From contig JAZQBL010000037.1 of NCBI GenBank assembly GCA_045545665.1, positions 1 to 64,000 on the forward strand: DNA of 64,000 nucleotides. Direction: 5' to 3'. How positions within the stretch are numbered: the first letter of the stretch is position 1; every line of letters starts with the position of its first letter. A program made the position numbers and the translations under genes. The stretch comes from RGIG7213 sp045545665 (GTDB lineage Bacteria; Bacillota; Clostridia; Oscillospirales; CAG-272). The notes beneath the pieces were generated by a model that saw only the letters and a list, made by a program, of their open reading frames with translations, did not search any database and was not told where the DNA came from. Positions 49,176-56,859 of this stretch are shown piece by piece.

Positions 49176-51236
49176 ATGAACAATAATATTCGTAACGTGT
49201 GTCTTATAGGTCACTCTTCCCACGGAAAAACTTCCGTCGCAGAGGGCATGCTCTACTTTACAAAAGCCACAAACCGTTTGGGAAAGGTAAGCGAGGGCAA
49301 CACGGTACTTGACTACGATGCAGAAGAAAAAAAGAGAGGTTTTTCAATTTCCTTGTCCGTCGCTCCCATTGATTGGAAGGGTAAAAAGATAAACGTAATC
49401 GACACTCCCGGATATCTCGATTTCAGCGGCGAAGTGTCTCAGGGCTTACGTGTAGCGGGAAGCGCCGTTATCGTCGTTGACGGTAAAGCGGGCGTTGAAG
49501 TCGGCACGGAGCTTGCATGGGAAAAAGTAGTTGAATATAAGGTTCCCAGAGCATTTTTTATAAACAAATTCGACGATGACGAATGCCGCTTTGCAAGAGC
49601 CTTCAAAGAACTTCGTGAAGCTTTCGGCGTTTCCGTCTGTCCTGTCCTTATCCCCCTTATAGACGGTGAAAAGGTTACGGGCTTTATCGACCTTATAGAT
49701 ATGTGCGTTACCGTATTCGACAAAGAAGGTAAACACACGGAATCGGCTATTCCTCCGGATTACGCTCCCGTTGCTCACTCTTACCGCAATATGCTTTATG
49801 AATCTATAGCCGAAACGAGCGAAGAGCTCATGGATAAATACTGTGCAGGTGAACCTATATCGCGTGAAGAAGCTATTCAGGCCATACACGTAGGTTTCGT
49901 CGGCCGCACTATAGCTCCCGTTATATGCGGTGCCGCAACAAAGCTCTGGGGTATAGATACACTTATGGACAATATCATCGAATACTTCCCTTCTCCTTTT
50001 GCAAGAGATATGGAAAAGGTCGTAAGAAACGGTGAAGTAATAAACTGCGAAATATCACCCGACAATCCCACAGCAGCGTTTGTATTCAAAACTGTTGCCG
50101 ATCCGTTCGTCGGTAAGATGTCATATTTCAAGGTAATGAGCGGTGTTCTTAAAAAGGACGACGTACTCACTAACCCCGAAACGGGCGTAAGTGAAAAATT
50201 TGCTCACATTTACACAATAAAAGGCAAAGATCTCACCGAGGTCGATTCGCTTTACACAGGCGATATCGGTGTTACTACAAAGCTTGCCGGAGTAAACACA
50301 AACGATACATTCTCGGCAAACCCGAATGCAGATCCTTACAGAAAGATAAGATACGAAGAACCTTACCTGCGTGTCGCCGTAGCTCCCAAAGTGAAGGGCG
50401 ACGAAGATAAGATATCCCAGGGTATTACAAGACTTCTCGAAGAAGATCTTACACTCAGATTTGCAAACGACTCCGAAACAAAACAGCTCGTTCTTTCAGG
50501 TATCGGTGACATACACGTCGACGTAACAGTAGCGAAGCTTGCTTCGCGTTACGGCATATCCGTCGATCTTTCCGAACCTCGCATAGCTTACAGAGAGGCT
50601 ATAAAGAAGAGAGTCGAATGTGAAGGAAAACACAAGAAACAGTCCGGCGGACACGGTCAGTTCGGACACGTTAAAATAAGATTTGCACCCGGTGACGGCG
50701 AAGGACTCGAATTTACGGAATCCTGTGTCGGCGGTTCGGTTCCGAAGAACTTCCACCCCGCTGTTGTCAAAGGGCTTGAAGAAGCAATGCAAAAGGGTGT
50801 CCTTGCAGGCTTCCCGATGGTATCACTCAAAGCCGACCTTTACGACGGTTCTTACCACGACGTCGACTCCTCGGAAATGTCCTTCAAGCTTGCCGCACAT
50901 CTTGCGTACAAGGAAGGTATGAAAAAGGCTGATCCGATAATCCTCGAGCCTGTCGGTGCGCTCAACGTAACAGTTCCCGATCCCCTTGTCGGCGACGTAT
51001 TGAGCACGATAATGAAGCGCCGCGGCAGAGTCCTCGGTATGACTCATACGGGCAAAAAAGGTTATCAGATGGTAGAAGCAGAAGTTCCCATGGGTGAGCT
51101 TGCGGATTACTCAACAGCTTTGCGTGCAATGTCACAAGGCAGAGGAAGCTATACGCTTTCGTTCATCCGTTATGAAGAAATGCCTGCAAACATCGCGCAA
51201 AAGATAATCGAAGAAGCAAAAAAAGAAGAAGACTGA
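49176..51236 (+). CDS. EF-G-2-like translation GTPase
   Basis: 686 residues, the full five-domain EF-G layout. G1 is VCLIGHSSHGKTSVAEGMLY, G3 is VIDTPGYLDFSGEV, G4 is FFINKFDDDE. Domain IV has KKQSGGHGQFGHVKIRF, and domain V has RRGRVLGMTHTGKKGYQMVE. It differs from canonical EF-G in the switch II motif: DTPGY replaces DTPGH, so the histidine that positions the hydrolytic water is Tyr, as in Thermus-type EF-G-2. Its role is probably specialised rather than elongation; I infer a fusA gene elsewhere. Single-gene unit. Confidence 0.92.
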   Translation: MNNNIRNVCLIGHSSHGKTSVAEGMLYFTKATNRLGKVSEGNTVLDYDAEEKKRGFSISLSVAPIDWKGKKINVIDTPGYLDFSGEVSQGLRVAGSAVIVVDGKAGVEVGTELAWEKVVEYKVPRAFFINKFDDDECRFARAFKELREAFGVSVCPVLIPLIDGEKVTGFIDLIDMCVTVFDKEGKHTESAIPPDYAPVAHSYRNMLYESIAETSEELMDKYCAGEPISREEAIQAIHVGFVGRTIAPVICGAATKLWGIDTLMDNIIEYFPSPFARDMEKVVRNGEVINCEISPDNPTAAFVFKTVADPFVGKMSYFKVMSGVLKKDDVLTNPETGVSEKFAHIYTIKGKDLTEVDSLYTGDIGVTTKLAGVNTNDTFSANPNADPYRKIRYEEPYLRVAVAPKVKGDEDKISQGITRLLEEDLTLRFANDSETKQLVLSGIGDIHVDVTVAKLASRYGISVDLSEPRIAYREAIKKRVECEGKHKKQSGGHGQFGHVKIRFAPGDGEGLEFTESCVGGSVPKNFHPAVVKGLEEAMQKGVLAGFPMVSLKADLYDGSYHDVDSSEMSFKLAAHLAYKEGMKKADPIILEPVGALNVTVPDPLVGDVLSTIMKRRGRVLGMTHTGKKGYQMVEAEVPMGELADYSTALRAMSQGRGSYTLSFIRYEEMPANIAQKIIEEAKKEED

Positions 51237-51240
51237 TAAA

Positions 51241-51273
51241 AACGGTTGCCGCTTGATCGCGGCAACCGTTTTA
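51241..51273. terminator. Bidirectional terminator between EF-G-like and nitroreductase genes
   Basis: AACGGTTGCCGC (51241-51252) pairs with GCGGCAACCGTT (51259-51270). The minus-strand gene's stop codon overlaps its edge. Confidence 0.9.
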
Positions 51274-51792
51274 TACGTTGTAAATATAATTTTTCTTTCT
51301 GGGACGTGCCGTAGGCAGAGTACCTCTTCTGTAGCCTAAAATACAGTTGCCAATACCTACATAATTATCACCTATGCCCCATTTCTTCAAAAGTTCTTTG
51401 CCTTCCTTGGTTTGGAAAACCTCTCTTGCACGGTGTATCCAGCACGAATCAACACCTAAGGAAAAAGCGGCATTCATAAGATTTCCCATAACAAGACTGC
51501 CGTCTTCTACGTGCGTTGAAACAGTTTTGTCAGCCAATACCACGACAACAGTCGATGCTCCGTAAAAAGGATCGCTTGAGGTACCCATCACTTTTCCGTT
51601 AAGACGGCTCAAAAGTGCGACCGTTTCTTCATCCTGCACAACTACCATAACAGGCGACTGCATACCCATACCCGTAGGTGCGTACGTGCCTGCCTTTAAT
51701 ATAAGTTGCAGCTTTTCGTCTTCAACCTGTTTTTTTGAATAAGCCCTTACGCTTCGTCTTTCCGTAAGTGTTTTTATAACTTCATTTTCCAT
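51271..51792 (-). CDS. Nitroreductase-family flavoprotein
   Basis: 173 residues from ATG 51792, seven bases after AGGAGG. FMN-binding start TLTERRSVRAYSKKQVE; APTGMGMQSPVMVVVQ; SLGVDSCWIHRAREVF; and a closing YVGIGNCILGY-type loop. It reduces nitro, quinone or enone compounds with NAD(P)H. The final segment is basic (RRGTLPTARPRKKNYIYNV). It is a single gene. Confidence 0.93.
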   Translation of the reverse strand: MENEVIKTLTERRSVRAYSKKQVEDEKLQLILKAGTYAPTGMGMQSPVMVVVQDEETVALLSRLNGKVMGTSSDPFYGASTVVVVLADKTVSTHVEDGSLVMGNLMNAAFSLGVDSCWIHRAREVFQTKEGKELLKKWGIGDNYVGIGNCILGYRRGTLPTARPRKKNYIYNV

Positions 51793-51836
51793 TATCATCC
51801 CTCCTGAATTTATCGTAGCATATTATTTTTAACAAG

Positions 51837-52808
51837 TCAAGTTTCTTTTCCCTGTATTTTTATTCTGACGTCCCCCGTGTCGGTAATTATCTTACACTTT
51901 CCGCCGTTTGTCGTTTCGGGAACGTCAACGGTACCTGTATCTGTTTGAACAACAAAAACTTTATCGGTAATCAAAGTACCCTTGACATCGCCCGTACTTG
52001 TCTTTACGAGTATCTCGCCTGCATCCGAGCCTTCAAACGTAACGTCGCCCGTACTTCTTTCAACCGAAAGCTTTCCTCCTGATATAACACCTTCAAGTAC
52101 TATATCCCCCGTGCTTCCTTCCGATGTGAAGTTTTCGCATTTGACGTTCTTTGTTTTCACTTTTCCCGTAGTGACGGAAATATTAACTTCTTCACAGTCA
52201 ACATTTGAAAGTGTAATATCTCCCGTCGATGCAGAAAGATCGATAGTTTTGGAAAGTATATTTTCAAGTTTTATATCTCCCGTGCTTGTTTTGATCCTGA
52301 CACTGTCTGATGATCCGGCAAAAAATTCAATATCACCCGTGCTTGCAGTAATACTGACGTCTTTAAAATTGAGCCCATTTGGTACGTTTATATCGCCCGT
52401 GCTTTCGTCAATGCAAAGCAAATTATACTGTTTTTCCGGAAGATAAACCGTTATTTTCGGTGAGTCAAAATTTATTCCGATGTGGTCATAAAAAGCTCTG
52501 TTATCGGTCATTTTTATCACAAGTGCGTTGTTTTCAACTGCAACGTTATGCTTTGTTTTTTCTTCTTCGTAGCACTCGACCTTACATTTTCCGTCATCGG
52601 CTAATGTAAAAATTATATCCGCCGTGTCCGTATTTACAGACAGATCCGTAAAATTTTCCTCTATTTCATAAATATTCGTTTCGTATTTATTTGTGGTAAG
52701 TTTTGTGATATCCCAATTGTATTTTGCCATAGGAAACGCAAAAACAGCCGTTCCGAAAACCACGAGCAAAGACGCCGTAATAAGCCATATTTTCGTTGAT
52801 CTACGCAT
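51837..52808 (-). CDS. DUF4097 beta-repeat membrane-anchored protein
   Basis: 323 residues. One N-terminal membrane helix (TKIWLITASLLVVFGTAVFA). The rest is a right-handed beta-helix type repeat in which STGDI or a variant recurs about every 20 residues, roughly ten times from residue 125 to 315. DUF4097/DUF4098 proteins of this kind usually accompany PadR regulators and DUF1700 membrane proteins, as here, in envelope stress responses. The start overlaps the DUF1700 stop by 8 nt. Confidence 0.9.
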   Translation of the reverse strand: MRRSTKIWLITASLLVVFGTAVFAFPMAKYNWDITKLTTNKYETNIYEIEENFTDLSVNTDTADIIFTLADDGKCKVECYEEEKTKHNVAVENNALVIKMTDNRAFYDHIGINFDSPKITVYLPEKQYNLLCIDESTGDINVPNGLNFKDVSITASTGDIEFFAGSSDSVRIKTSTGDIKLENILSKTIDLSASTGDITLSNVDCEEVNISVTTGKVKTKNVKCENFTSEGSTGDIVLEGVISGGKLSVERSTGDVTFEGSDAGEILVKTSTGDVKGTLITDKVFVVQTDTGTVDVPETTNGGKCKIITDTGDVRIKIQGKET

Positions 52809-53406
52809 ACGTTTTCTCCTTTTTGATAAAGCTTTTTTTAACCTGCACCGTAATCTTTTTTGTGAGCATCAGGGCACCTTTGCTTGCCGCCTTACAAATA
52901 TAAAACGAAAAGATGGAAAGTCCTGCACAAGCTATCCCTACACCGATAACAGCAGTCCCCGTAAGTCCATAACCGCTAAATGCCAAAACCGTACCCGAAA
53001 TAATACCGCCGAGAAAACACGCCGCAAACGATACAAAAACCGCCCAAAACGATACTATAACAGCCCACAGCACTATATATATCGACAATACAACTGCAAA
53101 TGCTGCAACGCACAGAGGGAACCAAAGCGGAAAACCGAGTATCAAAAGTATAATTTCCCACGTTTTCAGACCTTTTTCGGGTCTTATTCTTTTCTTTGCA
53201 AGCTTTGACAGCGGAATATCCGCAATTATCTGTTTTACGACTGCGTCAACGTCTCCGATACTTGACACGGCTTCTTCTTCGGAAAGTCCGTCCTCTATCC
53301 GATCTTCAATCATTTCATTATAAAACGCCACTCTTTCCTCGACATCCTCCTTTGGAATACCGGATAGTCCGTCACGCAGCTTTGCGAGAAATTCTTGTTT
53401 ATTCAT
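52801..53406 (-). CDS. DUF1700 (HAAS-type) membrane protein
   Basis: 201 residues from ATG 53406, nine bases after GGAGG. The N-terminal helical HAAS-like domain (MNKQEFLAKLRDGLSGIPKE, then ERVAFYNEMIEDRIEDGLSE and SSIGDVDAVVKQI) is followed by four hydrophobic helices (about 82-175) and a basic tail. Such proteins are thought to partner with PadR-like regulators. It is the middle gene of padR-DUF1700-DUF4097, with overlaps on both sides. Confidence 0.92.
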   Translation of the reverse strand: MNKQEFLAKLRDGLSGIPKEDVEERVAFYNEMIEDRIEDGLSEEEAVSSIGDVDAVVKQIIADIPLSKLAKKRIRPEKGLKTWEIILLILGFPLWFPLCVAAFAVVLSIYIVLWAVIVSFWAVFVSFAACFLGGIISGTVLAFSGYGLTGTAVIGVGIACAGLSIFSFYICKAASKGALMLTKKITVQVKKSFIKKEKTYA

Positions 53407-53719
53407 CTGCATTGTCCTCCTTTGTCACGAATCGGTATATACATAAAATCTCATTCCATTCGTTTTTGAAATCTTCAATACGTTTTAAACCTTGATCCGT
53501 TATATGATAATATTTTCTTAATCTGCCGCCGTGTTCGGCTGTGTAGACAGTCAAAAGATCAGCCGTTTCCAATCTCTTTAAAATCGTATACAAGGTCGAT
53601 TCCGAAAGTTCAATATACGGCTTCATATCTTTGATTATCTTATATCCGTACGAATCCTCGTTTTTTATAGCCGCTAAGACACAAACGTCCAAAAGTCCGC
53701 GTTTCAACTGAATATCCAT
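53399..53719 (-). CDS. PadR-family transcriptional regulator
   Basis: 106 residues from ATG 53719 (GAGG six bases upstream). Begins MDIQLKRGLLDVCVLAAIKN; winged-helix with YGYKIIKDMKPYIELSESTL, YTILKRLETADLLTVY and RLRKYYHITDQGLKRI. Short C-terminal helix for dimerisation. It should repress its own operon; a dyad (GATAT-N5-ATATC) overlaps the -10 box. Confidence 0.95.
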   Translation of the reverse strand: MDIQLKRGLLDVCVLAAIKNEDSYGYKIIKDMKPYIELSESTLYTILKRLETADLLTVYTAEHGGRLRKYYHITDQGLKRIEDFKNEWNEILCIYRFVTKEDNADE

Positions 53720-53737
53720 GCTATACCTCACTTTCCG

Positions 53738-53772
53738 ATATACATCATATCACGAAGTATTGTTTTTGTCAA
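53738..53772 (-). promoter_or_regulatory. padR operon promoter and likely operator
   Basis: On the minus strand TTGACA (53772-53767), a 17-nt spacer and TATGAT (53749-53744). GATAT-ACATC-ATATC overlaps the -10 region and could bind PadR. Confidence 0.75.
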
Positions 53773-53791
53773 TAGATATTCCAAAAAAACA

Positions 53792-53821
53792 GGCAGTTCT
53801 TACTTTTAAGTAAAAACTGCC
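53792..53821 (-). terminator. Terminator of the glycosyltransferase gene
   Basis: GGCAGTT (53792-53798) pairs with AACTGCC (53815-53821), extended by an inner TTACTT/AAGTAA stem. On the minus strand it is followed by TGTTTTTTTGG. Confidence 0.85.
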
Positions 53822-53831
53822 GTTTCGCATA

Positions 53832-54830
53832 CTATTTTTTTGTATTCCAATCGGGATTCAATTTTTTATATATCGCTTCTCCGTACGGAATATGAAGACG
53901 GAACAGAATATGCATCAAATATTCATTAAAGCAATATTTTCCGCAAATCATATATTTGAACCATTTTTTATTATAGAGCTTTCTGTATTTCAAAAAACAT
54001 TCTTCAAGTCCGTGTTCTTTTGCAAGGCAGCTGAACAGAACACACTTGTCCATAAATTCTTTAGAATATTTAGTAAGCTGTTTTTTTATTTTTCTTTCTT
54101 CAAAAAATTCCGCTCTTACATAGCTCACCATAATACGGGCAAAATCTTTTTCGCAAAAATCAGATCTTGTCACGCTTCCTTTTCGCTCTGTCCAAAAATA
54201 TAACACCTCGTTTGTTCTTACCCATTTGCCTACTCTTTCCCAAATATACGGCAATATCATAGAGTCTTCTTCGATGTATCCTTCTTTAAATCTCAAAGAA
54301 GTGAATATATTTTTTTTGCAAACACGCATACACGGAGAAATAATACTTACAGAAGATACATATTTATCGTATTCATCCCCACCGTTACAGCACATAATGA
54401 TCTCGTCTGCTTTACAGTCAATTTTTGCAAATGATAATTCTTCATCAGGAGCTACAAAGCGATATTTACACGAAGCGATATCAGCATTATTTTCTTCTAT
54501 AAGACGTATAAGACTTTCATACATTTCAGGATGTATAAAATCGTCGGAATCCAAGAAAGCTATATAGTCAAACTCAATATTATTTTCAAAAAGATAGTCG
54601 AGTCCATAATTCCTTGCCGAAGCCGCCCCACCGTTTTTTTTATGCAAAGCACAAACATTATCATACTTATTTGCATAATCATCACATATTTTTCCGCTGT
54701 TGTCAGTTGAGCCGTCATCGACAAGCACTGTTATTATACTGTCTGATACAGTTTGTTGAAAGATACTTTTAATACTTTTTTCAACATATTCTCCCGTATT
54801 ATAAACAGGTATTACTACCGCTAACTTCAC
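53832..54830 (-). CDS. Family 2 glycosyltransferase
   Basis: 332 residues from GTG 54830 with CGGAG upstream. GT-A fold: LAVVIPVYNTGEYVEKSIKS, VLVDDGSTDNSGKICDDYA (DDGS nucleotide site), NGGAASARNYGLDYL, and YIAFLDSDDFIHPEMYESL (DxDD metal site). The C-terminal part is aromatic and basic, without membrane helices. It adds a sugar from a nucleotide donor to a surface glycan. It lies just downstream of a broken deacetylase gene, suggesting a decayed polysaccharide locus. Confidence 0.93.
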   Translation of the reverse strand: MKLAVVIPVYNTGEYVEKSIKSIFQQTVSDSIITVLVDDGSTDNSGKICDDYANKYDNVCALHKKNGGAASARNYGLDYLFENNIEFDYIAFLDSDDFIHPEMYESLIRLIEENNADIASCKYRFVAPDEELSFAKIDCKADEIIMCCNGGDEYDKYVSSVSIISPCMRVCKKNIFTSLRFKEGYIEEDSMILPYIWERVGKWVRTNEVLYFWTERKGSVTRSDFCEKDFARIMVSYVRAEFFEERKIKKQLTKYSKEFMDKCVLFSCLAKEHGLEECFLKYRKLYNKKWFKYMICGKYCFNEYLMHILFRLHIPYGEAIYKKLNPDWNTKK

Positions 54831-54852
54831 TATATTTCTCCGAAACTATATT

Positions 54853-55533
54853 TTATTTCAAAAAACTGTCAATTCTCATATAATCATTGAACCAAGAGCA
54901 CCAACGGGTAAGCATTTTTATCTGCGATGAATAAATGTCTGTCATTATATACGTCTTCTCTTTGAGATCATCATCACTTAATTTTTTTGCATCGTCCGAG
55001 TTTATAGCAGTATATCTGATCTTAAAATCTCTGAAATAGTCACCGACAAATCTTCCTGTTGCAAAATGATGGCAATGTCCGGACTCACCTTCAACAGAAT
55101 GTGTGTATATTTCACATTCTTTATTTAAAACATTTCTGATTTTTCTAAATCTTCTCTTTTAAAAAATTTTAGACCACATCCATTCGGAATGTTCAAGGTC
55201 GGGAAAATTGAATATTACTCCTTCGGTGTTTTGATATTCAAGAGCATTAAAAAATTCTTTTCTTCTTGTTTTCTCTCCGCAATTCGACATACAGATAACG
55301 TATGTACCCTCACCCATTACAGAAAAGAAAAACAACGTTTCATCATCCGGGTGTGCACAAACTATAAGTCTTTTGCACTTTGATATTTTTTCATAATCGG
55401 GTGTTTTATCTGTAAAAAAACCTCGAAACCAGGTTGCGAACCTATGTACACGTACCTTCGATCTATATTTGAATTTTTCAAGAAACGCAAGAATTTTGTA
55501 ATATGCAGATATTAAAATTTTTTTCAATCGCAT
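54853..55533 (-). pseudogene. PIG-L (LmbE-like) deacetylase interrupted by an in-frame TAA
   Basis: From ATG 55533 the frame begins MRLKKILISAYYKILAFLEK and contains the zinc motif RLIVCAHPDDETLFFF (H-P-D-D). It stops at TAA 55159-55161 after HSEWMWSKIF. The same frame then continues without another stop for about 100 codons to TAA 54853-54855. That second part carries the family's C-terminal motif IYTHSVEGESGHCHHFATGR, with the H-x-x-H zinc ligands. A single nonsense codon therefore splits an otherwise full-length gene of about 226 codons. It could be a recent mutation, a sequence error, or readthrough. The intact enzyme would remove acetyl from GlcNAc-type substrates. No good ribosome site precedes the downstream half. 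Confidence 0.82.
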
Positions 55534-55549
55534 TTTAATATTTACCAAA

Positions 55550-55576
55550 AGCGGTGCCGTATAAAACAGCACCGCT
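55550..55576 (-). terminator. Terminator at the end of the Hdr/Flx/Frd operon
   Basis: AGCGGTGC (55550-55557) pairs with GCACCGCT (55569-55576), 9 nt past the exporter stop. The minus-strand U-run is short (TTTT). Confidence 0.7.
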
Positions 55577-55584
55577 TACTTTCA

Positions 55585-56832
55585 TCAGAATAAGATTATC
55601 AAGAATTGTGACACAAGCACGACTGCTATAAGTGCTATCGGGTAGGTTGCCGCATACGCTGCCGCAACGTCCTCTGTTTTTGCAACACCGATAAGTGTAC
55701 CAAGTGCGGGGGTACTCGTCATACCGCCGGTAATCGCACCGAGGTTGTTTAAGAGGCTGAGCTTCAGAACGTACTTTGCAAATATGAATCCGATTATCAA
55801 AGGAACGATCGTCATGATAATGCCGTATACAAAATACATCGGGTCGAAGTTTGCCACAAAATCAATACCGCCGGGAATACCTGCACCGACAAGGAAGAGA
55901 ACCAAACCGAGCTCACGGAAAAGCTTGAGAGTGTGCGTATCAGGCATAAGATTTACCTTTCCTGCTCTGCCAAAGTGACCGATGATAAGGGAAACGAGGA
56001 GACATCCGCCTGTTGTTGTAAGCGAGAAGCACGTACCGTCAAGACCTTCTGCACTGAGCGGTATTTTTATCTTACCGACAAAAGTACCGAGAACTGCCGC
56101 AAGTGAAAATGCTGCAAAGCCGTGTTCATCAAGATTGAAAAGCTTTCCGGCAAAGCTCTTTTTGCTTGCCGAATCCACCTGAACGAGCTTTGCACGTTCA
56201 GCATCCATATCAGCCTTTGCGAGCTTCGGAACGAGCTGTACAAAAAGTACAACACCGATAACACCGAAGATATATGCAATACCGTGACCTACGGAAACAA
56301 GAGGTTCGTAGACCTCGGCAACAGTAGCTTTAGCGGCTGAAAATGCGGGAGTTGACGTAAGTGAGCCGGAAAGAAGACCGACTATCATCGCAACAAATCC
56401 GTCCTGATCGCTGATGCTTGCGCCGTATCCGACGACCTCGCCCATTCCGATACAAGCCGCTGCGGAAGCTCCGCCTGCAACTATTATAACAAGCCCAAGA
56501 AGAACGTATGACTTAAAATTCTTCTTCATATTTCCGAAGAATTTAGGTCCTGCGATAAAGCCGACAGACGTTACGAAAAGTATAAGTCCGAGACTCTCTA
56601 TAACATCGAGCGCTTCAATAAATATTTCACCGTACTTGGCACCCTCGCCAAAGATCGTATCCTTGAATAAAGCACCGAACAAAAGTGCAATAACAAATAC
56701 GCCGGCATCACCCAAACAAACGCCTTTTATCGTTATTCTGCCGAGTGCGTAACCGATAAAAAGAACGGCAAACACACAAAACAAAACAAACGAAACACCT
56801 GTAACGGGAATAACTCCGCCAAACAAATTCAT
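55585..56832 (-). CDS. AspT/YidE-family carboxylate transporter, candidate succinate exporter
   Basis: 415 residues with about eleven hydrophobic helices. The duplicated AspT motif appears twice: GLLSGSLTSTPAFSAAK (about 155) and GAITGGMTSTPALGTL (about 378). The central TrkA-C pair found in many AspT/YidE proteins is missing; only a short hydrophilic loop (about 215-235) lies between halves. AspT exchanges aspartate for alanine, and the Corynebacterium relative SucE exports succinate. As last gene of the fumarate reductase operon, 27 nt after frdA, succinate or fumarate/succinate exchange is the likely role. Confidence 0.82.
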   Translation of the reverse strand: MNLFGGVIPVTGVSFVLFCVFAVLFIGYALGRITIKGVCLGDAGVFVIALLFGALFKDTIFGEGAKYGEIFIEALDVIESLGLILFVTSVGFIAGPKFFGNMKKNFKSYVLLGLVIIVAGGASAAACIGMGEVVGYGASISDQDGFVAMIVGLLSGSLTSTPAFSAAKATVAEVYEPLVSVGHGIAYIFGVIGVVLFVQLVPKLAKADMDAERAKLVQVDSASKKSFAGKLFNLDEHGFAAFSLAAVLGTFVGKIKIPLSAEGLDGTCFSLTTTGGCLLVSLIIGHFGRAGKVNLMPDTHTLKLFRELGLVLFLVGAGIPGGIDFVANFDPMYFVYGIIMTIVPLIIGFIFAKYVLKLSLLNNLGAITGGMTSTPALGTLIGVAKTEDVAAAYAATYPIALIAVVLVSQFLIILF

Positions 56833-56859
56833 TTCAAAATGACCTCTTTTCCGAATATA

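Noticed and set aside
52000..52450. Tandem DNA repeat element
   Set aside because: The ~60-bp periodicity is explained by the repeated beta-helix rungs of the DUF4097 protein.
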